Assembly (NCBI GenBank): GCA_959347315.1
Contig: OY365819.1
Span: 18,577,119-18,641,118 of the forward strand
Source of the DNA: Bimastos eiseni
Taxonomy: Eukaryota > Annelida > Clitellata > Crassiclitellata > Lumbricidae
Direction of reading: 5' to 3'
Length of the DNA: 64,000 nt
Under the pieces are notes generated by a model that saw only the letters and a list, made by a program, of their open reading frames with translations, was not told the DNA's origin and made no database searches. Below are positions 23,900-35,737 of the stretch, one piece after another (positions within the stretch are counted from its first letter, which is position 1; each line of letters starts with the position of its first letter). A program made the translations under genes and the position numbers.

Positions 23900-26063
23900 T
23901 GTGTGTGGATGGATGCGTGCCTGCCTGCGTGTGTGAACTGTTATCAAGAAACCGGGACACACATGTAGGAGTGGTTCCCTAGCCCAACGACTCTTACTCA
24001 ACAAGGCCGGTCTATGTATGGGATGAGTGCAGAGTGGGTTGTCTGTAACAGATGTGCGAGCACCTGCTTGTATGCGGTTAAAATGGAAACCATCCTTTAG
24101 CATCAGACAGTACACAAAGGAAAGGGTTTCGGTGAGTTGGGAATTTTACGTAGAGCGGTGGATAGGAGTTTGATATCAAGTGTTAAACACTGGGGAGACT
24201 ACAGTAAGAGCTCTTTATCTAAGAAAAGTCGAGGAACGTTCCTTGGAGATACGAGCTGTGCATATCTGTTGAGTGAAGTTAGGTCCAGAACAAATGGCAA
24301 ATTGACCAGCATACTAAGTCTGTTGCATTCCTGTTGTATGTTGGCCACTGGCCAGTTGTCCTTCGGGATCCGATATCACTCAACTGACACACACCGTTCG
24401 TCAAACGTATACAAGGAACGTTTCCCCAGCGAGCTTTGCTCAACTTTACTTCTTCGATAGAAGCCCTCCCGTCACACACTTCGTCTCCGCAAAATATCCA
24501 CAAAATCACCGTCGTACACCTGCTATCGAACAGCAATTGAGCGATGAGAGACCGAGGGAGGAAAGCGGAAACGCATTTTCAGGCAGAGGTGAACCTGCAA
24601 TCCATATAAGACCACAGTGACAATTAACCAAAATTCACCCATTCACTCAAAAACACCCATCCATTCACTCAAAAAACACCCACACCTACGGCATCTTCAC
24701 TTACAATATATAATTATAACTATTTATAAGCGACCAACAGCAAACTAATGTCAGATTAACTTAAAAGTCAAAAATCGACCATATATCTGATTTTTAGAGT
24801 ATATTTTGGTCCTCCGCATCAATTGGGCGACCCTCGAACGCCCTGGATTTGCAATGTACGGAAGACAAAATGCGCAAAAATACGAATGCCGATTCTTGAC
24901 TTTTGAAATTCCCTACGAACCTACACATTTTGTGGTGGAACCCACACGCACACACGTCAATGTGATGTGTGTGCGTGTGGGTTCCACCACAAAATGTGTA
25001 GGTTCGTAGGGAATTTCAAAAGTCAAGAATCGGCATTTGTATTTTTGCGCATTTTGTCTTCCGTATATTGCAAATCCAGGGCGTCTGAGGAAAGCCCTAT
25101 TCTATTAATGGATACAGAGGACCAAAATATTACGTCACGAATAAGGAAATCCATAGATATAACGTCACGAATATATTGAGGAAATCCATAGATATGACGT
25201 CACGAATATATTAAGGAAATCTATAGATCAGATACATGGTCTATTTTTGACTTTTAAGTTATTCGTATCTGACGTTGGTTGGTTGGTCTCGTATTTAAAT
25301 GATACCGTAGGTGTGGGTGTACTTTTTTTAACGCGTTTATGAGTGAATTTTGGTTAATTATCACGGTGATCTTAAGAGTTGTGGGTGCACTGGGTTCACC
25401 TCTGCCTGAAAATACGTTCGGTCCAGTTTTCACTTTTGTGTCTCGGTCTTTCATCATTCAATTGGCGTTCAATAGCTGGTGTTCGGCGGAGATTTTGTGG
25501 AGATTCTGCGGAGACTGATGGGAGGGATTCTATCAAATCTCGCTAGAGAATAGTTCCTTGTAGGTTTGACGAACAGTGTACCCCCCTCCCCGTGTTAGTT
25601 GAGTGATATCTGATACCGGACAACTGGCCAACATGCAACAGGAATGCAACCGACGTTGTCAGTTGCCATTTGTTCGGGACCCGAATTCACTCACCAAATA
25701 TCTCCAGCTCGTAAATATCTCCAAGGAACGTTTCTTGACTTTTCTTAGATAAAGTGCTCTTACTGTAGTCTCCCCAGTGTTTGACAAAATCTCCGTCGAA
25801 CACTTGATATCAAACTCCTATCACAACTGAATGGAACCCGTTGCTCTGTATTCTGTCTAATGCGAAAGAATGGTTTACATTTAACCGCCTACTGACAGGT
25901 GCTCGCAGGTTAACAGACAACCTCCTCTGCACTCATCCCTTCCAGAGACCGACCTGGTTGGATGAGATTTGTTTGGCTAGGGAACCACTCCTATCATGTC
26001 CCGGTTCGTTGATTTCAATTGAAACACACAAGCTGGCAGGCACACATCAGTCCACACACACAG
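23900..26063. mobile_element. About 2.2-kb fold-back element
   Basis: The two halves are reverse complements of each other along nearly the whole length. The innermost arms, 24838-24955 and 24967-25084, differ at only two positions that I can see, with an 11-nt loop at 24956-24966. Farther out the arms diverge but keep matching: CACTGGGGAGACTACAGTAA near 24190 against TTACTGTAGTCTCCCCAGTG near 25770, and ends rich in TGTGTGTGG / CCACACACA. No transposase is evident. It lies between the convergent SEC16 and RCC1 genes. Confidence 0.85.
25130..25230. repeat. Threefold tandem repeat with CRE-like sites
   Basis: Three units of about 35 bp contain ACGTCACGAATA and GGAAATCCATAGATA. One reads TGACGTCA, the cAMP-response-element core. 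The triplication is present only in the right arm of the fold-back element. Confidence 0.6.
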
Positions 26064-27066
26064 ACCTTCAAATTTATAATATTAAATATTATCTGCCAAT
26101 GATTAAAACCTGACGATAAATTTAAAATGCGTATTAATCGCACTTTAAATTGCGTTTGTTATTATACCTTTAACGAAAATGGAAACAATCGCATGAAATA
26201 TAATTAAGCTTTTACATATTAAGATTTGGGACTAGGTTAGTCCCAGGTAAACTGCGGTGATATTGTTAACAATAAACGTAAGGTTGTGGGTAGCGGGTGG
26301 GAAGGTCTACGGTAAGGTTACTGTCAGGATGAGTGGGTGACTATTTGCGCTACGTAATTATGCAATGGCCCTTACATACAAACATCCCCTAATAACATTT
26401 AAAATGATAAAACACCAATTCCACTCTCTTCCACATCAAACCAGCCATATTGCAAAATTGAGAAAAAATTTAGGAAGTTTAACGTGCAAGTAATGTTTAT
26501 AAAAGTTTCAACGGCAGGACATTTGATTTCTGTGCTTGTTCCAGCATGGTTACATATAGGTGAAATATGATGTAACATTAAATCAGTAGCGTATGATATC
26601 TGATGAACATCCAAGGTCTCCCTGAATAGAACCACTCTACAAATTGAAATGTGTAAAGATTTTATACTCTAAAGTCTAAGAATGTCTGAATAACAACAGA
26701 GTTCTCTTACAAACAGCCCTAAGTTCTGTTCTTAGTAGAATAAAATTCATGTCACTAAAGTACATTTAAGTACCTGGATTAATTTTTAAACTCTGCAGCA
26801 GCCCTCTACAATTTAACCAAATATTCATCAATAACTGAAACACAATGCAAAAAAGTTTCAAATTCTGCACAGCTTAGGAACAATAAATTTAGTAGTAGGG
26901 TTAGAAAGCAGTCTAGAAATAAAAATAGATGACCCTTTCTAGACAGCAGCTTAACAGGAAACCCAAGGGATATGTGTACACATAACATAACAATATTACA
27001 AAAGGAAAACTTCTTTCAAAGAAATAATTATCCTGTAAGACATGAACCATTGTATTGTTCGTAGTA
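26064..27066. other. Intergenic stretch, no gene seen
   Basis: AT-rich sequence lies between the fold-back element and the RCC1 poly(A) signal. Short open frames here have no recognisable similarity. Confidence 0.5.
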
Positions 27067-27072
27067 TTTATT
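27067..27072 (-). terminator. RCC1 candidate poly(A) signal
   Basis: AATAAA on the minus strand lies about 140 nt past the RCC1 stop codon, a normal 3' UTR distance. Confidence 0.55.
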
Positions 27073-27209
27073 GTTATAAATGCACACTAATGTCACCCCA
27101 TGATCAACATCCAACAATTAAAAACACCCTGAACAATCTCTTTCAGTCTCGTGCTTGGAAAGTTCCATTGAATTTCACCCAACTGTCCACGAATCAAGAT
27201 GAATTCGAA

Positions 27210-30200
27210 TCAAGAGCGATCCTGAGCAAGAAAAATGGTGTGTTGACCTCCAGCAGACACCATCAATCCACGCCTGAAAAGAAGAAAATTTTAATTAAAG
27301 CAAATCATCTACATTAGCTTAGTATAAAACTCTGCTTGGAAGTGCCGTGTATTTAAGGATAAGTACACAACTGCACCTTTTGCAATCAGAATCAGATAAG
27401 TTATCATGAAGATTAACAATGGAGAAGCCAAAACACTCACAACTCAGTAACATTTCCTTTTCACAAGCAGTAAACTATCATGACTACTAGTCTAGTATTG
27501 CTAAAAAAAAGTATTTGAACTCGAACAGAATGTGCTTAGAAAAAGCTTTGTGGTGACCACATAAACAATGTTGTCTGGGTACAGCCTGATCTTACATCAC
27601 AAAAACGCTACAGAAACTGGACGTTAATCACATGATTTGTTTAAATAAGTTGTGTTATAACAATTGATTAGTATCATCCACCTGGAACCATCGTTAGATA
27701 TAGTTGAAATCTCCCTCTGAAATCATTACTGAATGCAATTATTCTTATTATTACCCAAATTTGATACCGTCCTTCTTCCAACATTTTTTGCTCAGAAGTG
27801 CACACACACGCCTCGACGTTGTACTGCAGAGCAATTGTGCGCAAAGGACATGCTCAAGGTCCCCAGTGACTCCCCGGACGAGGGTCGAACCCGCTCGCTC
27901 TGCGCACACTGAACGTTAGGGGCTGACCCCTCTAACCGATCGGCCACCGTGCCACACACAATGTAACAGATCCAATGAATAACAGTTTAACATGAGCTAA
28001 CACAGCAGAGTGCAGCATAAGAGCATTCATGTTAACAGATCACTGATTCCTCTTGGTATCAATTAAAGCAAACAATAACTGAACTGCTCACTTATCATCA
28101 AGTTGTTTGCCAGTGATGTGCTTTGGTTCAAAAACGTCTTCCTCATCATTACCCTGCCCGAGCTGTTTGCTGCTTCCCATGCCCCAACCGTATATTTTAC
28201 CTAAAATATAACACAATTTTCTTCTTAAGATATCAAAATCAATCATTGATACAGTGTAACAACAACAACAATCTGCACATTTCTAGTAATTCATTCACTG
28301 TGATTAAAAACTTAACTTTCAGTCACTGATACGATACTAGAATATAATCGACTAATCATAAAAATATGCATTTTTTAATTTATCATTTAACTCTTCAACA
28401 AACAAGTACTAAAAGTGACTTGGAAACTAATGCAGCTCATCCTTAAAGTGTCAATGATGAATGTGAATTTATTGTACAACAGGTTGAAGAATATGCTTAG
28501 CACCTTAACATAACTAACAATGAAAAGATTAGTGTTCAAAATAAAGTATTGATATGATAATGACTGTTGCACTTTATTGCAACAGTCAATTGCTATCTTG
28601 TAAGAAAAAATGACATCTTATTTTTATCACACTTTCTCAAAGGCAATTTCACAAATCCTGTAAATCTATTAGAATCAAGTATTGCATCAGTTTTAATTTA
28701 CCTTCATCATCAACGGCAAATGACACGGCTGAACCACAATTGACATTCACACACTTCTTGTCTTGCAATGAAGCAACAAGCGTTGGTGCACTCTTTTCAT
28801 CTAAACTTTCTGAACCCAAGCCCAGACGGCCATACTCCTTTCGACCAAGTGAGTAGACCAAGCCTGCAATCAAACAGACAAATACATAAGTGTTGGTTGC
28901 CTCAAATTACCAAATTATCAAGCAACACATTCAGTTTATATGACCAATTCTCACAAGTAGGAATTTTTTAAATTCTACTAGCAAGATAGTTTTGATAAAT
29001 TTTCCTCCACATTTTCTCAACTTTCAGACTATTTTCAAATTTGCAACTCTGACCAGATATGATAAATGACACAAGTAACCACGAGGGCCGTGGAGTAATG
29101 GAGAATACACTGGGATGCAGAGCTAAGGGACCGAGTTAGAGACCTGTATCCCCCATAACGTTGACTAGTCAGTCCTTCTTTTGCTAGGCAGCGGCGTTGG
29201 TTAATCTAGATGCATAGCGTAGTGGACGCCCTGCATGGCTGCCAACAGTTAAATTCGACTACTTTAATAACTTGTCATCACTGATTCATACTATGTCGGT
29301 AATCATCCAGCAGTTTGTCAGCAAAAAATATATATATATATGTATATAGCTACTATTGCACTTACCATCTTTATCAAGTGCCACAGTATGATGCTGCCCA
29401 CTGCTTATTTCTTTCCAATCTTTAGATTTCTCAAAGGTTTTCGATTTTTCTGGCACAAACTTGTTCCTCATGTCAGGGAAGCCTAAAAGATGCATCAAAA
29501 TTACAAAGAGAAATTAAAAAGCTTTGATACTGTATATTGATTTACAGTACACACAGTCACCAAAAGATTGTGTAATTTGGTTTAATTAATCAAACAATAA
29601 ATGAATATTTTTACTGAATTAACTTAAGCATCACAGCTTCTGCCAATACAGATTTTAGTCAAGAAACAGGAAAATTGTATTCACATTTACAGCTGTGGTC
29701 AACTCGTGGTTTACAAAATGATCGTGAAAACAAGGTGGCGAGTGATTTGCTCCTCTGTCAAAGCGTTACAGATAAAAAAGCTGAAGCAGTTGATTAACAG
29801 TTGCATATAAAGCCTATCAAGAAAAAAATCCATGCACGAAATCACAAAACACAGAGGCCAATCAGTTAGAGCGGTCAGCCCATAACGCTCGGTGCGCGCT
29901 GAGCGAGCGGGTTCGACCCTCGTCCAGGGAGTCACTATGTAGGGACCGTGAGTAAGTTCTTCGCTCACAATTGCTATGCAGTACAACTGCAATTGCACCC
30001 TCGAGACATGTGTGTGCATTTCTGAGCAAAAATGTTGGAAGAAGGGCGGTATCAAATATTGGTAATAAATAAATTTGTCAAATTTATAACCCCAAAATGT
30101 GAACCCGAGGCACAGATTGTAGACAGTCAGTTGCAGGAAAAGATGCACTTTGATTTCCAAATCCTTGACAGTCGTGACAAGACAGTGAGGTTTGAGCTGC

Positions 30201-33200
30201 TATTTGCAGGAAGAAAGTGAATCTGTGAAGGAGTGACAGGCGATTCCATTCTTTGGGAGCCGAGGCATGGAATGCACGAGAACCTATAACTGTTCTGCAT
30301 CAAGGCTCAGCCAATAGACCTGCACTTAATCATAGGCAATGAGGAAGGATGCAATAGTTAATAGTTCATGGAGATAGATAGGTATGTGAGCTGGTGCTGA
30401 GGGCTTTGTTTGTCAAACAGATCAATTTAACTTTATTCTAAATTCAAAAGTTGATGAAGTAGGACATAGTTATAACAAACATCTGCATGCTGACAAACAT
30501 ACCACTAATCATACATCAACCTGGTAGAGAAGGAAGTGACTGGAATCTATCTTGCTTCCTATTGTGTGTGTTACTCGTTACTCTATGTCCGCAATATGCA
30601 TCTCTTACCCAGTTGGTAGTAGTTGTTGAGACCCCAGGCGTAGATTTCTCCGCCGTCCTTTGCTTTGGCAAATGTGACGTACTGACCGGTCCAGATGTCA
30701 ACGAACTTCTCCTTACGCTTATTACACTTCACCATTGAGGGAACAAGAAGCAGGTCTAAAAAACAAAGACCAATAATCACCAAATTAAAACATATGAATG
30801 GAAAAGAAGACAGATACCTTTGTGCATCACATTATCTGTATGAACAACTTTTTGTAAATCAAACGTGTTTAAATAAATAAATAAATACACGCATCTGTTA
30901 TTGAAAATAACAGCTATCAGGAGACCTTTTAAAACGCACTACATAACGCCAGGCGATCGGTTAGAGCAGGTTGAATCCTCTTCCGAGGCATTTACTATAT
31001 AGGGAATCAGTATACTTCCTTTGCACACAATTGCTCTGTAATATAATTGCATCTGTGACCTTCTAACTTTGTAAGAAAGGCAATATCAAAATATGATATA
31101 TTGTATTTAATTATAACATGTTTAGGCATATAATCTCAAATTTCATTCACTTATAGAAAGTATGACCTTGACTTAGCACCTACAAACAGCATTTAAAAGT
31201 ACCTGACATACAACATAATTTAGAATTAGACAACAAAAACAATAATAAAAGAATGGAATACTGCTATTCAAAATAGCAACAAGAATCATTTTAAAAAATC
31301 ACATATTTCACGACTATATTTCAATTCAGGAGCTTCGCCTACGTGGGTCCCACCAGCTCTAACAGCCTCCCCTTCCTCTTCTGGAGGAGCTGCTCTCTCC
31401 CCTGATGACTTCCGGAAGCACCTGAAGACTTCTATGTTCTTCGTTTAGCTATGTGTTGAGTCATGAGTGCCTCTGATTCGAGTGGTGCTCTATATAAGTG
31501 CTCCATTACATTACATTCATGATCCGATCGGTTTCCAGTCTGAATAAGACTTTTCTTTCTTTGCGATATAAATACCAGAATTCCTCACCAATTCCTTTCC
31601 TTCCTCCTCGAACAGAAAAGCACTCTGCCACTCTTCCAAGCTGACCCTGTTCAGCAGCACCTAGACACAGAAACAATTTATATAGCTCCAACATCAGCAC
31701 AGAAACAATTTATATAGCTCCAACATCAAGAAATGGTTGTGTTTGTTTACAGAGACTTTTGCAAAAATTTAGGTCAACTTCTGTCCAATCGCGAGTCTTA
31801 GATTCAACTTCTGTCCAATCACGCACCTTAGATATGACGGACAAAGCATGTAATTATATAGATTAATTGCTGTCGTTAGTAAAAATATCAGTATATCCCA
31901 AAAGAAGCGTAAAGTCAGTCCAGTGTAGGAACTAACCCATCGTGTAGATATCGCCATCTGTCGTAAGGCAAACCAAATGATCACAGCCACTTGCTATTTT
32001 AGCAACGGTAACATTTGGCAGAATCTTCTCTGGTTTTTCGAGCTTCCCTTGGCCAGGAAATATACCAATAGAACCATTTGCATCCTACAGTTTCATCAAA
32101 AGGTATTCATCAGCACATGCCCTCAAAACTTTAGTTTCAAGAACCAGATTAACCATTAAATGCAGAACAAGTAAGTACTACAAGCAACTGTGAAACCAAA
32201 GTAGCTTATCATAAAAGAATTAAGCAAGGTATACACTAACCACTACACAATAAATTAGGTAGAAATTATCAGTCATGCTCTTAATTGCCCTGAATTGGCA
32301 TATCTAGTAATTAATTAAACTTGATATAGCGCCTCTTCAAGAACTCTACTCAGAGATGCTAAATGTCGTTAAGAACAAATATAATATGTCCGTTACCAAA
32401 ACAGCGCACAATAAGCTGAAAAGAGTCACCAGTGATGGGCCCACGCTCAGGCGTGGAACCAACCAACAGATTCCTGTTGACAGCTGTTAGATGGTTAATA
32501 GGACAATGTTACTAACAAAATCATTATGTCTCAAAAAATGAAAATATTACCAGCTATTAAAAGTAAGATTTTGCATCTGCCAATATAATAAATCCAATCC
32601 TGAAACAAACAGTTTTCCAGTGTTAGGTGCCAGAAACAGAGAAAAAGGCAATACGATCATTGTTAAACATATTTTCAAAGTAGTCTACATACACGGAATG
32701 TTCCCCAAATGTAGACTTGGCCAAACTCGGAGAGTGCAGCCGTGTGACTGTCTCCGGCCGACACAAGCACGATCTTTTCCGGTAGATCCACTTTTCCTGG
32801 TTCCATGCACTCATCTTCCTCTGTCGTTGGGCGTCCAAGCGACCCTTCATCGTTACAACCAAATGTGTATACCTGAACAAAGCAACAGCCAGCAGGGTAA
32901 TCAAACATCCTTTGGGAGGTATTTTAAAAGTGTCCCAATACACATATACAAGCTAGACAACTTTGCTCTTAGGGTCACAAGCAAGCAAAATTAATAATAT
33001 TATAATAAATAATAATATTATAATAATCTTTATTGGACTATATTAAAACTGACACAGCCAATGATCGCAAGTATAGGATGGACGGATGATGACAAGTCAG
33101 TACAGGAGTCGAATTTAACTGTATGGCAGCCATACAAGGTTTCATCCCTATGTTCTACACATAATTCAATTAACGCCACCGATAAGCGAATGGAGGACTA

Positions 33201-35737
33201 GTAAACGTTATGGAAGTGGCTGGAATCGATCACGTTTCCTATTGTGTGTGTTACTCATTACTCTATGTCCCCAACTCCGCCACAGCTTGCAATCCGGCAG
33301 TGCCAGTCCCAAGCCTGAATAAAGTAGGAGGCTAACACTAATGATATCCATTAATTTAGAGCTGTACCGATATCGCTTCTTGCCGATTATGCCAATACCA
33401 ATTACTCATTTGCCGATACCGATTATTTAGCCAATTATTTCATTGTGTTTCCAAAAATGTGGTGTTCCAAAACATAGACCTACTGCTAATGCCTATTGTT
33501 GTGATACAAGCAAAACACTTGCTCCTTAGGAAACATGTACATGTAGTTGGGGACTAATCCTAGGCAGGCAATACAGATTAGACACACCAACCGCCGTCGA
33601 CCTTCCATGACGGAGGAGAGAAGAGAGATATCTATGTAACTGGACGCCTTCTTCTATCAAACATGCCAATGATGCCATTCCGTCCCAACTTTTACACCAT
33701 GCCACTTTGGCCTAAAATACCGGCCAGCAGAAATGACCTGTGCCCCTGGTAATTACTTCGACTCACTCTATGAGAAGGAAATGCTGTTCTTCACAGACCC
33801 AATGATGTTGCTGTCGTCATTTTGCATTTATAGACTGAAAATAATATTAAAAAATAAAAATGTTTAATATCGGCACCGATTATCTTGCTGATATCCGATA
33901 CCGCCGATATCTCTATAATCGGGGCCGATTATGAGTGCTGCTCTATCTGTTATGACACATTGTCGTTAAACTGAAACTACTTGAGATTCTCACCTCTCCG
34001 CTGACCGCAAGGCAGACGCTATGCATTCCCCCTGCACAGACTTGGACAGCGTCTTTGTCCATCTTAACCTCCCCTGGTTTTCCACGCTCCTGGACGTCCG
34101 GGCCAAGGCCAAGCTGACCGGTGTCACCCTGTCCGACCGTCAGAACGCCACCACCAGCAGTACGGTGTGATGAGTGAGAAACGACTGGAAGGTGAAGAGT
34201 TAAAGTGTTATTGCAAGGCATTTATATATCAAACAAAATAAAAAAGGTTGAATGTTATTCATATTGGATTTATAATATATTAAGTTAAATATAGTCAAAA
34301 CAAAACTAAGTTATACATATTAAGGTATACATATTCAGAGCAAAATTAAGTTATACATATTCATATTCAGAGCAAAATTAAGGTACACATATTCATAACA
34401 AAACTAAGTTATATAAGACTCATCCAAATTTATTACACTTAGTTCAAGCAAGAATGTAAACAGTGAGAGTTAAATGATTGTTAAATTTCAGCATTTCATA
34501 AACTGCTTTCTCTAATAACATTATGAGCTCAGGATTTAAAACATTTCCTAACTTTCACAAAGGAACTTTAGGACTTCACACAAAAGCTTTACTTCTCTTT
34601 ACTTTACACGTTGAGAGCACCTCTAAATAGTGATTAAGTGAGAGGCGCAATATATATCTAAACATGTGATATGATGCGGATGTCATAGTGCTATAAATAC
34701 CAGTCAAGTTTACCTGAAACCACACGAGCCTTCTTTTTCGGAGGCTCCTCTTCAGTTGCGTTGTCATCCACTGCGCCATGAGCACTTTGGGCATTTTTTG
34801 CACCTTTAGTGGAAGCTTTCGTTTTAGAATCCTTCTTGTCAACTGCGACATCCGATTTTGTCTTGGTGTTTTTAGATGTTTCTTCGCCAATCTCATCAGT
34901 TTTCACTGGCTCTGCTTTCTTCGTCTGTTCTTCAACAGCTTTGGTAGTTTCTGAACCTTTTTTAGCACCTTTTGCAGTTGCTTTACTTGCCGTCTCCTCT
35001 GTATTTTTATCGGCTTTCATCGATTCCGTTTCGGATTCAACATCCTTGTTCTTCTGGTCTTTACCAGACTTGGCCTTCTCTGCATCTTTTCTGGCACCCT
35101 TTGCTTTTGACTCCTGTTTATCTGCAGCTGTGCCTCCTGTTTTATCTTTTCCCTCTGCATCCTCTGTGTCTTTCTCAGTCTTCCCTTTCTGTGCGGCTCT
35201 TCCACGCTTTGTGGTCTTTACCTCTTCAGCAACTCCATCACCAGATGATGACGCTTTCTCACTGGACATTTCTGAATCTTTGTCAGTCTCTCCCACATTC
35301 TTCTTTGCAGCCACTTTCCTACCCCTCTGAATTTTAGTCGCTGCTGATTCTTTTACCAGTTGTGTTTCCTGTGCGCCATTTTCACTGCTCTGGTCTTCGG
35401 AATCAGCTGCAGATCCCTTAGCTTGCTTACTCTTCTTGGATTTGCTGTCCTTCTCTGTGATATCTTCACTTTCTTTCTGATCTGCTTTACGCTTTCTGCC
35501 GTTGATTTTCTTGTCGGACATCTCTTCTATTGGTTCCTCCATATCTTCCTCTATATTTGATTCCTTTTCAGCTCTTCCTGATTTTTTTTCTGTTGTTTTC
35601 ATTGCAGCTTTATTTCGTGTGTCTCGCTTTGCTGATGGTTGCTTGGCAGTTTCCTTGTTAATTATTTCTTCACTATTTTCTGCTGCTGATTTTTCTTCTT
35701 TGTTCGCTTGCTTTCCTCCTTTCTTTAGATTTACCAT
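27210..35737 (-). CDS. RCC1: RCC1, Ran guanine-nucleotide exchange factor (complete)
   Basis: RCC1 is the chromatin-bound exchange factor that loads GTP on Ran in the nucleus, driving nuclear transport and spindle assembly. Coding exons from the start: 35737-34714, 34184-33994, 32872-32693, 32084-31937, 31660-31589, 30755-30609, 29482-29366, 28863-28702, 28200-28092, 27273-27210. The sum is 2214 nt in frame, 737 residues plus TGA. Residues 1 to about 340 are Lys/Glu/Ala/Ser-rich, ending in the basic signal PPKKKARV. The rest is the seven-bladed propeller with [59 protein letters not shown] and [10 protein letters not shown]. The Asp in CDHLV and the His in GQHHT match positions important for catalysis in the human protein. 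The start ATG has a good context (AAACATGG), with a likely 5' UTR splice acceptor at 35747-35746. Similarity to human RCC1 continues along the propeller. The N-terminal tail is much longer than the short human tail. Confidence 0.94.
27750..27960 (-). repeat. tRNA-derived SINE family A copy
   Basis: The minus strand shows GGCCGATCGGTTAGAG (box A), GGTTCGACCCTCGTCC (box B) and GAAGAAGGACGGTATCAAAT at the 3' end. It lies in the last RCC1 intron. Confidence 0.8.
29088..29330 (+). repeat. SINE family B copy
   Basis: GAGGGCCGTGGAGTAATGGA begins the copy; the core GTTAAATTCGACTAC and TTCATACTATGTCGGTAATC follow. It is in an RCC1 intron, antisense to the gene. Confidence 0.65.
29855..30080 (+). repeat. 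tRNA-derived SINE family A copy
   Basis: GGCCAATCAGTTAGAGCGG, then GGTTCGACCCTCGTCC, GTACAACTGCAATTGCACC and GAAGAAGGGCGGTATCAAAT. This is a well-preserved copy in an RCC1 intron. Confidence 0.85.
30950..31095 (+). repeat. tRNA-derived SINE family A, degenerate copy
   Basis: GCGATCGGTTAGAGCAGG, GGTTGAATCCTCTTCCGAGG, ACAATTGCTCTG and GGCAATATCAAA are recognisable, with deletions. Confidence 0.6.
31325..31510 (+). mobile_element. L2/CR1-group LINE 3' end fragment
   Basis: One frame reads [15 protein letters not shown], the classic C-terminal FKKHLKTHLF-type end of L2/CR1-group reverse transcriptases. It is followed by the tail GGTGCTCTATATAAGTGCTC. It is intronic in RCC1. Confidence 0.6.
31663..31832. 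repeat. Two short tandem duplications in RCC1 intron
   Basis: ACAGAAACAATTTATATAGC is duplicated in tandem just upstream (minus-strand sense) of the exon at 31589-31660. TCAACTTCTGTCCAATC is duplicated at about 31770-31830. Confidence 0.8.
33045..33350 (-). repeat. SINE family B copy plus linked repeat
   Basis: GGAGTCGAATTTAACTGTAT marks the inverted family B core. The right part (CTATTGTGTGTGTTACTC, then CCAGTCCCAAGCCTG) also occurs near 30555-30600 and at the left flank of the 36-bp minisatellite near 10405. Confidence 0.6.
33356..33945. mobile_element. Probable hAT-type MITE in RCC1 intron
   Basis: The left end TAGAGCTGTACCGATATCGC and inverted right end TAGAGCAGCACTCATAATCG are related. 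The subterminal regions contain repeated CCGATTAT, CCGATATC and GATACCG. I could not find a matching 8-bp duplication, so the boundaries are approximate. Confidence 0.6.
34265..34420. repeat. AT-rich tandem repeat in RCC1 intron 1
   Basis: Four or so degenerate units contain CAAAACTAAGTTATACATAT or AGCAAAATTAAG. Confidence 0.75.

Noticed and set aside
34809..35330. Plus-strand frames of 120-170 residues opposite RCC1 exon 1
   Set aside because: They are antisense shadows of the Lys/Glu-rich RCC1 tail, composed mainly of Ser, Phe, Leu and Pro.
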